NCBI GenBank assembly: GCA_015485035.1
Contig: WFUI01000227.1
Span: forward strand, 1 to 14,922
Origin: Mariprofundus sp.
Lineage (GTDB): Bacteria; Pseudomonadota; Zetaproteobacteria; Mariprofundales; Mariprofundaceae
Direction: 5' to 3'
DNA length: 14,922 nucleotides
The translations under genes were made by a program, and so were the position numbers. Shown piece by piece: positions 6,941 through 14,880 of the stretch (the first letter of the stretch is position 1; each line of letters begins with the position of its first letter). The notes under the pieces were generated by a model, which saw nothing but the letters and a program-made list of their open reading frames with translations, made no database searches and was not told the DNA's origin.

Positions 6941-7480
6941 ATGAACAGGGTATCCGGGAGAACTGATGCCGGTTTCACATTGCTGGAGATTTTACTGGTT
7001 ATTGTGATTATGGCAGTGACTTCGATGATGGTTGCACCTTCATATTTTTCCGCCGTGTCTGTATCGATTGATGATGAGGGGAAAAGACTGGTGCAGGTGT
7101 TGAGGCTGGCTAGTGAAGAGGCGACGCTGTCAGGTAATACCTTTCGGGTCAGGTTTCGTAAGCACGGTTACCAGTTTCAATCTGCCGATCAGGAGGGGGC
7201 ATGGCAGACGTTACAGGATCGGCCTTATCAGCCGTATCAACTCCCTGAAGGGTTTCAGCTTGTTGAAATCAGGCCGGCTGTGCCATTGACAGAAGATGTT
7301 GATGGAGAAACAAAAGGTACAGAACCGGTATTAGCCGATGTATTGCTGTTACCTGAGGGGATCAGTCAGATTGCCGATATTGTGCTGGCCACCGAGCCAG
7401 CTAACGGTCGGCAATTAATTGTCCGCTTACGCCCCGGTCCGGGCGGAATCCATGTTGAGAAAGTATCAGATGGCCAATAA
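6941..7480 (+). CDS. gspH: Minor pseudopilin GspH
   Basis: Minor pseudopilin joining the tip complex to the GspG shaft. The 179-residue precursor has an 11-residue basic leader (MNRVSGRTDAG) cut before FTLLEILLV, with Glu at mature position 5. A hydrophobic helix follows, then a variable globular domain starting SEEATLSGNTFRVRF, a pattern typical of the GspH/FimT family (about 55-70). Start ATG 6941 follows GGTGG; an upstream ATG at 6927 in another frame stops after five codons. The gene lies 47 bases after gspG, and its last codons overlap the start of gspI. Confidence 0.93.
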   Translation: MNRVSGRTDAGFTLLEILLVIVIMAVTSMMVAPSYFSAVSVSIDDEGKRLVQVLRLASEEATLSGNTFRVRFRKHGYQFQSADQEGAWQTLQDRPYQPYQLPEGFQLVEIRPAVPLTEDVDGETKGTEPVLADVLLLPEGISQIADIVLATEPANGRQLIVRLRPGPGGIHVEKVSDGQ

Positions 7481-7823
7481 CGAATCAGGATTTACCCTGA
7501 TCGAGGCGCTGGTGGCGTTGATGATTGCTTCAACTGCACTGGTCGTGTTGATGGGACGTCTCGGTTCCTCGGCCAATATTCAGCATAGTCTGATGATGCA
7601 TGAACTGGCGATGGATAGTGCCCGCAACAAGCTGGTCGAATTGACTATTGCCTCAGCCAGCCTCGATGAACAGCAAGGCGTGATCGAAGCAGGCGATATC
7701 CAGCTTGATTGGCGGAGCTGGAGTGAAAAAACGATGCTGGATGGTTTTATGCGCCTGAATGTCAGCGTCAAGGCACCGAATGAGCCGAAAGTGACCGTGT
7801 TTCTGTACAGGGAAGTCCGGTGA
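7452..7823 (+). CDS. gspI: Minor pseudopilin GspI
   Basis: Minor pseudopilin that nucleates the GspI-GspJ-GspK tip. The signature is G followed by FTLIEALVALM with Glu at mature position 5. Two starts are reasonable. ATG 7452 gives a 13-residue leader with basic residues (MLRKYQMANNESG) and a GGCGGA ribosome-binding site. ATG 7470 gives a 7-residue leader without any positive charge (MANNESG). I prefer 7452 because prepilin leaders usually carry a positive charge, giving 123 residues. The globular part has HELAMDSARNKLVEL, matching the GspI pattern of an alpha helix ending ...A.N.L.EL. The gene overlaps the end of gspH by 29 bases (11 if the later ATG is used). Its TGA overlaps the GTG start of gspJ. 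Confidence 0.93.
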   Translation: MLRKYQMANNESGFTLIEALVALMIASTALVVLMGRLGSSANIQHSLMMHELAMDSARNKLVELTIASASLDEQQGVIEAGDIQLDWRSWSEKTMLDGFMRLNVSVKAPNEPKVTVFLYREVR

Positions 7824-8458
7824 ACGGTCCAGAGTCGCGAGGTTTTACACTGATTGAAGTATTGATGGCGTTGACCGTGTTCGGGCTGATTGCAGGCTTA
7901 TCCTATGCTGCGCTCGGAACGGCGGGAAATGGTTTTGAAATTCTGAATAAGGTTCGACTGACTCAGGAAAAGTCCGGTTGGGTAGCGAAACAGCTGCGTT
8001 CAGATATACGCTATTTAACGGCTGCACCCCATAAAAGCAGGGTAAAAGCAGCTCAGCAACCGGGAGCCAACCAGCTTACGCCGTTACGAATCCGGAATGA
8101 TAATCGGGGTGATGTTGAATTTGATCAGCTCTGGCTACTGGTACGGGAGCCCGGACGCCAGTCAATCAGCCAAGTGCATTATTATATCGATGAAGACAGC
8201 GGTCATTTGATGCGCGAATCGCGTTTGCTGCTTGCACGCAATCAGGTGGAACCGATGCGCTGGGATTTTGGCAAGATTGATTCATGGTCTGTGGAGATAT
8301 GGGATCGTCAGGGGAACTGGCGGCAGGACTGGAACTTTGGCGAGCAGGCATTTGTCTGGCCCAAGGCCGTGCGTGTGACCATGAAAACAAGCAATGGCAA
8401 TGAAATAACAGGGCAGCGACAGTGGTGGATGCCGGTGCTGGTTGGCAGTGAGCTGTGA
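7820..8458 (+). CDS. gspJ: Minor pseudopilin GspJ
   Basis: Minor pseudopilin of the GspI-J-K tip complex. The start is GTG 7820, overlapping the gspI TGA (GTGA), with AGGGAAG as ribosome-binding site. The 212-residue precursor has an 8-residue leader (MNGPESRG) cut before FTLIEVLMALTVFG, with Glu at mature position 5. Family features in the globular domain include the segment following the helix (KSGWVAKQLRSDIRYL) and the C-terminal half with WDFGKIDSWSVEIWDRQGNW and PKAVRVTM, which match the GspJ pattern. Length is normal. The stop overlaps the GTG of gspK. Confidence 0.95.
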   Translation: MNGPESRGFTLIEVLMALTVFGLIAGLSYAALGTAGNGFEILNKVRLTQEKSGWVAKQLRSDIRYLTAAPHKSRVKAAQQPGANQLTPLRIRNDNRGDVEFDQLWLLVREPGRQSISQVHYYIDEDSGHLMRESRLLLARNQVEPMRWDFGKIDSWSVEIWDRQGNWRQDWNFGEQAFVWPKAVRVTMKTSNGNEITGQRQWWMPVLVGSEL

Positions 8459-9459
8459 AGTGTGAATGTGATATTGTTCCGGTTCTTTCTGCGGATGGTC
8501 GGAAGGAGCGCGGTGCAGCATTGATTATTGTGCTGGGTCTGGTTGCACTGATCAGTACATGGGCGGTCAGCGCTGCGTATGAAGACATGCTGTCGCTGCG
8601 CCGGGCTGAAAACAGTCAGAATGTTGTATGGGCCGAGCAGGCCAGCCAGTCTGCTCTGATATTATCGGCCAAGATTCTCAGAGATGATGGCAAGCATACC
8701 CAAACAGATGATCTGGATGAAAGCTGGGCCCAGGACACGCCGCCCTTCAGCATCGATGATGGCAGCGTGTTCGGACATATCATCGATACGAACCGGTTTA
8801 TCAATCTCAATGCAGTGGTCGATAAAAACGGCAAGGTGGTGGTCGAAGTCGAGAAGCAGGTCAAGGCGCTGTTCACCATGCTGGATCTGGATACGGGTCT
8901 GGTCGATGCGCTGATTGACTGGATGGATGCTGATGATCAGCCGCATGGTGCAGGGGGGGCGGAGGATTCTGCTTATTATAACAAGGATTACCATGTCAAA
9001 AATGCACCGCTGGATCGCTGGCAGGAATTGCGTCTGATTCGCGGCTTTGATGAGACAGTCGTCAATCAGCTGGCCTCGGTGGCAGTGGTGCGCGAAGTAC
9101 CGGCCAGTGGCTTTTCTGCGATTAATATCAATACGGCCGGAATGAAAGTATTGATGGCGATCATGCCGCAAATGACTGTAGCGGATGCAGAGATATTTGT
9201 CGCCGGGCGACCATATACCAGCATTTCTCAGGCTTTGCAGGGCAAGTCATGGGCAGCGGGTGTGAAGCAGGCCTACTTGAGCATGGCCAGTGATATCTTT
9301 ATGGTACGAACAGAGGCGCGCTTCGGGCGCGTGATATTGAGGGAGAAATTTATGTTGCGGCGACAGTCTGGCGGAGAGCAATCCGGAAAAATAATTCTTT
9401 TATCCAGTGAACGTGTCGAGCGTGATATGGTGTTGGCTACGGCAGAGAAGGTTCAATGA
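8455..9459 (+). CDS. gspK: Minor pseudopilin GspK (tip protein)
   Basis: Large pseudopilin capping the tip. The start is GTG 8455, overlapping the gspJ TGA (GTGA). The 334-residue precursor has a leader ending RKERG (residues 16-20) before AALIIVLGLVALISTW. Mature position 5 is Ile rather than Glu, as is characteristic for GspK. The globular part carries the family landmarks RFINLNAVV (114-122), LIDWMDAD (153-160) with GGAEDSAYY (167-175), and ININTAGMKVL (223-233). The 20-residue leader is long and has Cys at 3 and 5, which is unusual, but no other start codon lies in frame before the helix. The stop overlaps the gspL ATG. Confidence 0.95.
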   Translation: MKCECDIVPVLSADGRKERGAALIIVLGLVALISTWAVSAAYEDMLSLRRAENSQNVVWAEQASQSALILSAKILRDDGKHTQTDDLDESWAQDTPPFSIDDGSVFGHIIDTNRFINLNAVVDKNGKVVVEVEKQVKALFTMLDLDTGLVDALIDWMDADDQPHGAGGAEDSAYYNKDYHVKNAPLDRWQELRLIRGFDETVVNQLASVAVVREVPASGFSAININTAGMKVLMAIMPQMTVADAEIFVAGRPYTSISQALQGKSWAAGVKQAYLSMASDIFMVRTEARFGRVILREKFMLRRQSGGEQSGKIILLSSERVERDMVLATAEKVQ

Positions 9460-10787
9460 TGGATGATATGGAGCCCCGCTCATTACGTGTCAGTTTTGAT
9501 GGAACCGACTGGCTGGCAACAGATATGGATGGAAATACCTTTACCCTGACTGCCGGGGATGAAGTTGCTCTGCCTGAAATTACTATTCCCGAACTCCCCG
9601 AGACGGTTGTGGTATCGACTGTGTTACTGCCCGTTGAGCATCTGCTCAGCAGGTCATTTTCGCTGCCACTGGCTCAAACCAGATTTATCGATCAGGAGAT
9701 TCTGGGCCAGGAACTGGAAGAACACTCCAGCGAACAGGCGGAAGACTGGTGGCTTGCCTGGCAGGGTGGACCTTCCGGAGCTGGTGTGGCAGGCATGATG
9801 TTCGGCTTGCCGGAAACTGTTCGCAAACAGATAGATGCATATGAAGGCTGGCGGCAGGCGAGTTATATCGGTGTGGATATCTGGACACGATTGAATGCAT
9901 CGCTGAAGGCAAACCTGAAGGCGAAGCAGTTTGAAGATGCTGTCGCAGTGCTGGATGCTGATGCCAGCGGTATATGTTTCGGTGTATGCTCCGGTGGTGA
10001 TGAAAGTCAGTCTTCAGTCGGGTTCTGGCATGGTATGCGGCGTTTGAACTGGGGGGCTGCACTCTTGGAACATCAATGTGCGGATCTGGCTGAAAACATT
10101 CTGCGTTCGCTGCAGGTCATGGGCTGGAATGACGATAGTGGTGTGGCGGTCGGTCGATTGCCGGTAGCATTGGAGAAAGCCTTGAATCTATCGTTGTGGA
10201 AGGGCGAAAGCGCTGAGTTATCCAGCCTTCCCGGCCGGAATGAAGCTAATCTGGCTATTGATGTTGCATCGGATTTGAATTTTCGACATGGTCGATGGCG
10301 GGCCGAATCCCCGTTGGGGAATCTCAAGCCATGGCGTCGAACGCTGGCAATGGCGGCTGCTCTGGCGGTGATCTGGACGACAGGCATGGTGTGGCAGAAT
10401 CATCGTCTCAATGTACAACTCAAGGAAGCACAGCAGCGTATTGTAACGGCATTTCACACGGGCTTGCCGAATGAGGCCGTGATGATCGATGCATTGGCGC
10501 AACTGCGTAAAGCAACCGGTGGAAAATCGGCAGGGGCAAGCGGCCATGATGCTACAATCTGGTTGCGGCAGATTGCCGGTGTGCATCGGGTTTATCAGCA
10601 AACACCCTGGAAAATCAGGGAGTTATCATTTCACGATGGTAAAATGACAATGTCAGGAGTCGCTGCGGATTTACAGACCACGAACCGGATTCGTGAGGCG
10701 CTGCAACAACAAACGGGAAAAACAGTCAAATTGCTGGATACCGATCTCAGCGGTAATCAGGTTAAGTTCAGGATGACATGGTCATGA
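9456..10787 (+). CDS. gspL: Type II secretion inner-membrane protein GspL
   Basis: Bitopic inner-membrane protein that recruits GspE through its cytoplasmic domain and pairs with GspM in the periplasm. Length is 443 residues. The N-terminal 290 residues are the actin-like cytoplasmic domain. It ends with DLNFRHGRW (273-281), the motif that precedes the membrane segment in GspL proteins. A single transmembrane helix lies at about 295-313 (TLAMAAALAVIWTTGMVW). It is followed by a short coiled region with LPNEAVMIDALAQLRKA (337-353) and a ferredoxin-like periplasmic domain. The ATG overlaps the gspK TGA, and its TGA overlaps the gspM ATG. Sequence similarity in the N-terminal domain is diffuse, as usual, so the call rests on architecture and position. 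Confidence 0.93.
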   Translation: MMDDMEPRSLRVSFDGTDWLATDMDGNTFTLTAGDEVALPEITIPELPETVVVSTVLLPVEHLLSRSFSLPLAQTRFIDQEILGQELEEHSSEQAEDWWLAWQGGPSGAGVAGMMFGLPETVRKQIDAYEGWRQASYIGVDIWTRLNASLKANLKAKQFEDAVAVLDADASGICFGVCSGGDESQSSVGFWHGMRRLNWGAALLEHQCADLAENILRSLQVMGWNDDSGVAVGRLPVALEKALNLSLWKGESAELSSLPGRNEANLAIDVASDLNFRHGRWRAESPLGNLKPWRRTLAMAAALAVIWTTGMVWQNHRLNVQLKEAQQRIVTAFHTGLPNEAVMIDALAQLRKATGGKSAGASGHDATIWLRQIAGVHRVYQQTPWKIRELSFHDGKMTMSGVAADLQTTNRIREALQQQTGKTVKLLDTDLSGNQVKFRMTWS

Positions 10788-11329
10788 AAGAGAAACTGAT
10801 GTTGCAGCTCGCACCTCTCATTCAACGCTTTGAACAGGAATGGCTGCCACGCTACCAGCAGCTGGACAGTCGGGAGCAACGCCTTGTGCTGGTGGCTGCC
10901 GTGCTATTGCCTGTGATGATCATACTGTTCGGCCTGCTGCTGCCACTCAAGGACAGGCACGATGCTTTGCGTGAGAACCTGACTACAGTTCAGACTCAGG
11001 CGGTAGAGGCAGAGAAAATGGCGCGCTATCTGGTAGAACATGCGGCAGAGCGTAAGGGTGGCGCCGTTGCGGAAGATATGATGACTACAGTGGAACGTCT
11101 TGCCCGACAGACAGGAGTGAGGCGTTTTATGACTCGGATCACGCCACAGATAACACCTGATGGAGGACAGAAGCGGCTGATGATCAGCATGAAAAATGCA
11201 CCTTATGATGCAACACTCAAATTTATCCATGCGCTTGCCGAGCGCAATCTGGGGCTGAATAGTTTGAAACTCCAGGCGGCTGATTCACCTGGCCATGTCC
11301 ATGTCAGAGCGGTGCTGAGCGGCGCCTGA
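10784..11329 (+). CDS. gspM: Type II secretion inner-membrane protein GspM
   Basis: Partner of GspL in the inner-membrane platform. I chose ATG 10784 because it overlaps the gspL TGA (ATGA) like its neighbours; ATG 10778, two codons earlier, sits behind AGGA and is equally possible. The 181-residue protein has a cytoplasmic N-terminus with WLPRYQQLDSREQRLV (about 20-35), the family's conserved entry to the membrane helix (about 34-53, rich in Val, Leu and Ile). A coiled segment follows (DRHDALRENLTTVQTQAVEA) and then a small periplasmic ferredoxin-like domain. It is the last gene of the plus-strand operon. No gspN or gspO follows; instead the minus-strand gspB ends 40 bases away, with no clear terminator between them. 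Confidence 0.92.
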   Translation: MKEKLMLQLAPLIQRFEQEWLPRYQQLDSREQRLVLVAAVLLPVMIILFGLLLPLKDRHDALRENLTTVQTQAVEAEKMARYLVEHAAERKGGAVAEDMMTTVERLARQTGVRRFMTRITPQITPDGGQKRLMISMKNAPYDATLKFIHALAERNLGLNSLKLQAADSPGHVHVRAVLSGA

Positions 11330-11369
11330 TTGATGTTACCAGACTCTGGCTGGCGAGGAGTAATCGCTG

Positions 11370-12236
11370 TTATCGATCAAATACGCCCACGTGAAAAACA
11401 TTGCCCTGATAACTTAGAATAACGCCATCCGGCGTGATTTCTTCCAGTCGCAGGCCGTTTCCGATGGCCTGTTTTTCCCTGTGTATATTGCCGTTAATAA
11501 TAACCATACGCCTGGCCGGATGATCATCATAGATATGGCCTTCGATGTTGATGGAAGGGAGCGACTGTTGCACAGATACGGGTAAATCGCTTAATGAACG
11601 AATATCCGTATTCGCCGGTGCTACCTGAGATGTATCATTGCCAATGTCCGGGAAAGGCTCCGTGCTTCTGCTGACAGGCGATGTGGGGGTAATCGGTTTG
11701 AATATAGGAACCGCCTTTGCTTCGGTGCGACCGGCAGGCGCATGGCCTGACGGGTTGTTAGCGGATATGCCGGGTTGCTCAGACGATGCTTTGTTCTGGC
11801 GTGCCTGTTTGGCTGCAATCTTTGAATCGGCATGGCTGCGCTTTTCGATTTCACCGGGTAGCGGCTGGCGCACGGTTGCTGCAGGGGCCGCAGTTGGTGC
11901 GGATGCAATAGCCGGTATGGATGCTGTCTGTCCGGGTGTTGTTTGTTTAGATGTGACCTGTTTGGTGATGGCCTGTTCGGAGACAGCTTGTTTGGGTGCC
12001 ATTTGTTTGGATGCCACCTGTTTGGAAATGACCGGGGCAGGCGGGTGATTGTCAGCTTTTTGTATCCGGGCGATGAACCATCCGACTGTCAGTAACACCA
12101 GTAATATCACCAGTGCCAGGCGCAACCGGGGCATTCCTGATTTTGGTTGACGGGCGAGCGCCGGTGCCTCAACCGGAATGTTTAAGGCGGCTCGTTGTTG
12201 CTCGGATTTTTTCAGCGCATCGAGAATATAGGACAT
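11370..12236 (-). CDS. gspB: GspB/ExeB-like secretin-assembly protein
   Basis: Inner-membrane protein that works with GspA/ExeA to place the secretin. The 288-residue protein opens with MSYILDALKKSEQQR, the hallmark of the family. A membrane helix (about 38-56) follows, then a long low-complexity periplasmic linker (about 60-215) rich in Pro, Ala, Lys and Gln. It ends in the small T2SSB domain (about 228-286) with INIEGHIYDDHPARRMVIIN and NGLRLEEITPDGVILSY. The linker contains seven tandem five-residue repeats of the type S-K-Q-x-A (71-105), encoded by a 15-bp DNA repeat. The ATG overlaps the gspA TGA by one base (TGATG), so translation is probably coupled. The gene converges on gspM. Confidence 0.95.
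   Translation of the reverse strand: MSYILDALKKSEQQRAALNIPVEAPALARQPKSGMPRLRLALVILLVLLTVGWFIARIQKADNHPPAPVISKQVASKQMAPKQAVSEQAITKQVTSKQTTPGQTASIPAIASAPTAAPAATVRQPLPGEIEKRSHADSKIAAKQARQNKASSEQPGISANNPSGHAPAGRTEAKAVPIFKPITPTSPVSRSTEPFPDIGNDTSQVAPANTDIRSLSDLPVSVQQSLPSINIEGHIYDDHPARRMVIINGNIHREKQAIGNGLRLEEITPDGVILSYQGNVFHVGVFDR
11928..12032 (-). repeat. Seven tandem 15-bp units inside gspB
   Basis: Seven imperfect 15-base units start at 11928, 11943, 11958, 11973, 11988, 12003 and 12018 (for example TTGTTTGGATGCCAC at 12003-12017 and TTGTTTGGGTGCCAT at 11988-12002, plus strand). They encode pentapeptides SKQVA, SKQMA, PKQAV, SEQAI, TKQVT, SKQTT and PGQTA in GspB residues 71-105. The unit is a multiple of three, so copy-number change would keep the frame and only lengthen or shorten the periplasmic linker. 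Outer units are more diverged than inner ones, suggesting an expansion that is not very recent. Confidence 0.9.
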
Positions 12237-14011
12237 CAGTTTGTGGCCGGAGACTGAAGTCTGGGGCTTTTCAGTCCGATTCGATCATTGATGCGCATCA
12301 GTGTCAGTACGCCTGCGATACCATCCGGGGGTATGCCTTCCGATTTCTGAAAATACTTCAGGCGGTCTTCCAGTATGGCATCCATCGTATGACTTTGTCC
12401 GGACGGAATCATGTTGCCTTGAATCCGGTCCAGTTGACGGACCAGCCATTCGACCGCCTCGCCGGAATCACCTGTTTGCAAGGCTTTTTTATATCCCGGC
12501 GGTTTTATCCAGATCAGGGTCATACTGTCCTGCCATCGTTGTTTCAGTTCAGACAGGCGAATGCTCCACTGCTGTTTATCCAGTTGGATGATTGCACGGT
12601 CATCTGAAACTGAGCGGATAACGGCATAGCGAAGCTCACCGTTTTGGTCGATAAATCGGAATATAGCTGGGCGGTCGAGTTTCTGAAGCAGCCACAGGTT
12701 TGTATGTTGCGACAGGCAGAAGAGTTTTTTATTCATCAATTGATCGCATGGTTGACCTTCTGTCGAAGCCAGACCGGTATGCCATATCCCGGCCAGTGTC
12801 TGGAATGCCTGCGTTTTGGTGCCGTTTTCTTCTATGGTTTTCCACAGGCTGGCGGAATCCGCAGGAATGGGTCCTTTTTTTTCTACTTTACTGGTGACAT
12901 CGGGCGCCTTTTTTGCGGTTTGGTGGACAATACCTTCAGTCGGCGGGATTCCCTGCGTGTTGATCGCTACCGGTTCAGCACCCTGATCCGGTAGCGGGCT
13001 ATGCATTACTTTTTCTGTGGCAGTATTACGATGTTTCGGTTCAATTTTGAGTGTGGGCGATGGTGGGCTTTGACGTGCCAGTACTGATTTGAACTGTAGC
13101 GGTTGATTCTGCCACACGCCCGTTATAACAAATATTGCGACGGCAACAGTCAGCAGAATCGAGGCTGCAACGGGAACAAGGAAACGTCGTTTCGGCGTTT
13201 CAGCTTGACCCAGTACCTCTCTGCTGGCCTGGCGGACATGTTTGGGATACACCATGACACCATTGCTACTGTAAACGCCGAGCAAGGCACGGTCGCACAA
13301 CAGGTTGATCAGGCGCGGAGTCCCGTGGCTGAGATGGTGAATCAGGTTCATGGCCCGCTGTGAAAAAACTGTTTTATTGCAGCCGCCGACAGCCAGCCGG
13401 TGACGTATATATTCTCTGGTTTCCACCTTGCCCAGCGGATGCAGGTGATAACGGGCAGTGATACGCTGAGCCAACTGCCTTAAATCGGTTCTTTCCAGCA
13501 TGGTTTTTAATTCCGGCTGACCGAGGAGTACAATCTGTAGCAGTTTACGTTCGCTGGTTTCCAGATTGGTCAACAGGCGCAGCTGTTCCAGTACTTCAGG
13601 AGAGAGGTTTTGCGCTTCATCGATCATCAGTACCACATTGCGGGCATTCCCGTGCGCATGGATCAGATAGGCGCTGATCAGATCGGTAAAGATTTTAATG
13701 CTGCTGTTACCATCCGGGTAATCGATGCCAAGTTCGTCACATATGGCCGCCAGCAATTCTTCTACTGACAGTCTTGGATTGACGATCCATGCAATGTCGA
13801 TGTTTTCCGGTATATCTTCGAGCAGTTTGCGACTGATGGTGGTTTTGCCGGTACCCACTTCACCGGTCAACAGAATGATGCCTCCGGCACTGTTCAGCCC
13901 GTAAACAAGGTGAGCCAGTGCTTCCTGATGCTGGTGCGTGAAATAAAGATAACGCGGATTAGGCGCAATCGAAAAAGGCAGCTCTTTCAGCCCGAAATGT
14001 TCCAGATACAT
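12236..14011 (-). CDS. gspA: GspA/ExeA-like AAA+ ATPase with peptidoglycan-binding domain
   Basis: Inner-membrane ATPase that, with GspB, helps the secretin multimerise and cross the peptidoglycan. The 591-residue protein starts MYLEHFGLKELPFSIAPNPR, the family N-terminus. An AAA+ domain follows with Walker A GEVGTGKTT (50-58), Walker B VVLMIDEAQ (126-134) and a sensor-like LGQPELK (163-169). A membrane helix lies at about 278-298, then a Pro-rich linker. Next comes a C39-peptidase-like domain (about 385-500) as in ExeA, which I do not claim is catalytic. A C-terminal peptidoglycan-binding domain (about 505-575) has LQTGDSGEAVEWLVRQLD and a GIPPDGIAG motif. It starts 20 bases after the gspC stop, with a poor ribosome-binding site, suggesting co-transcription with gspC. 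Its stop overlaps gspB. Confidence 0.96.
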   Translation of the reverse strand: MYLEHFGLKELPFSIAPNPRYLYFTHQHQEALAHLVYGLNSAGGIILLTGEVGTGKTTISRKLLEDIPENIDIAWIVNPRLSVEELLAAICDELGIDYPDGNSSIKIFTDLISAYLIHAHGNARNVVLMIDEAQNLSPEVLEQLRLLTNLETSERKLLQIVLLGQPELKTMLERTDLRQLAQRITARYHLHPLGKVETREYIRHRLAVGGCNKTVFSQRAMNLIHHLSHGTPRLINLLCDRALLGVYSSNGVMVYPKHVRQASREVLGQAETPKRRFLVPVAASILLTVAVAIFVITGVWQNQPLQFKSVLARQSPPSPTLKIEPKHRNTATEKVMHSPLPDQGAEPVAINTQGIPPTEGIVHQTAKKAPDVTSKVEKKGPIPADSASLWKTIEENGTKTQAFQTLAGIWHTGLASTEGQPCDQLMNKKLFCLSQHTNLWLLQKLDRPAIFRFIDQNGELRYAVIRSVSDDRAIIQLDKQQWSIRLSELKQRWQDSMTLIWIKPPGYKKALQTGDSGEAVEWLVRQLDRIQGNMIPSGQSHTMDAILEDRLKYFQKSEGIPPDGIAGVLTLMRINDRIGLKSPRLQSPATN

Positions 14012-14031
14012 ATTCGATCTTTAACTAAGTA

Positions 14032-14880
14032 TTAGCGGATATCATAATGAATTTTTCGGATCTGCCCTGCCCGAATCAATTCAAGATCAATCGCTGTTGC
14101 ACTTTTCAGTGTCTGGTACATATTCATTGCCTGTTTGGCATTGGTGATTTGCTTGCCATTAACAGTGAGGATGATATCACCATTCTGCAGTCCTGCCTGC
14201 TGATACAGTGAACCCGGCGCAATTTGGGTGATGGCAAAACCACCCGGTTTGCCGTTTACAAAATGAGGTGAAGCTTTCGCCTGCGTCATCAGCACAGGGA
14301 AGTTTTGCAGCTGTTGTTGCAAATGAGCCCGGTTCATTTTTATGCTTGTCGGTTGAGCCGAAGCCAGTCCCGGGTTGGCTGCGATAGCTGCTCCCGGCAT
14401 AGGGGTGACTGTCAGCTTGGCGCCTTGTTCAAGCGATATTCTTTCCAGCTTGCCGCCCCGTTCTACCACAATAGCTTCGGCTTCAACTTCTTTCAGAATC
14501 ACGCCCGGCTGAATTCGGTCTCCAATAAAGAAAACCTGTTGTTCACGGCGTTTGGCAACAGCAACGATGGCTGCAGAATTTTCCCCTGCCACGATGGTTC
14601 CCAGTAACTTGATGTTCAGGCGGCTCACTACCACAGGTTTTGGCTTTTGCACCACTGGTTTGGTAGCCCGAACCTGTAATTTACCAAACAGAGGCACAGT
14701 CAATAATCGGGTGATATCAGGCAGTGTAGCGGTTGCCTCCCTGGTGTTTTCAGACAATCCGGATGGTTTAAGGTCATTGCTCGGGAGCAACCATCCCGAT
14801 ACAACCCAGGCAAGCATCGCAACCAGGGTCAATTCAAATAACAGCGGTAAATTTTCCGGCAAATGCATGATTTGCTTCAT
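14032..14880 (-). CDS. gspC: Type II secretion inner-membrane protein GspC (PDZ type)
   Basis: Bitopic inner-membrane protein linking the GspL/GspM platform to secretin GspD and contributing to substrate selection. The start is ATG (complement of 14878-14880) because GAGGGA lies 8 bases upstream; an in-frame GTG at 14901 would add seven residues. Length is 282 residues. There is a short cytoplasmic N-terminus and a membrane helix (about 11-33). The homology region follows (about 60-155, with LFGKLQV, IKLLGTIVAG and VFFIGDRI), then a linker and a C-terminal PDZ domain (about 195-282, with GGFAITQIAPGSLYQQAGLQNGDIILTVNG split over 213-242). Canonically gspC precedes gspD on the same strand; here it heads the convergent C-A-B operon. 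Its own promoter is mostly outside the window. Confidence 0.95.
   Translation of the reverse strand: MKQIMHLPENLPLLFELTLVAMLAWVVSGWLLPSNDLKPSGLSENTREATATLPDITRLLTVPLFGKLQVRATKPVVQKPKPVVVSRLNIKLLGTIVAGENSAAIVAVAKRREQQVFFIGDRIQPGVILKEVEAEAIVVERGGKLERISLEQGAKLTVTPMPGAAIAANPGLASAQPTSIKMNRAHLQQQLQNFPVLMTQAKASPHFVNGKPGGFAITQIAPGSLYQQAGLQNGDIILTVNGKQITNAKQAMNMYQTLKSATAIDLELIRAGQIRKIHYDIR

Noticed and set aside
8662..9171. Minus-strand 169-codon ORF inside gspK
   Set aside because: Shadow of a strongly supported gene; rich in His and Ile as expected from reverse reading, with no recognisable domain.
11638..12048. Plus-strand 136-codon ORF with Cys-rich repeats, opposite gspB
   Set aside because: It is the antisense reading of the gspB linker; its Cys repeats come from the 15-bp units, and gspB has the recognised domains.
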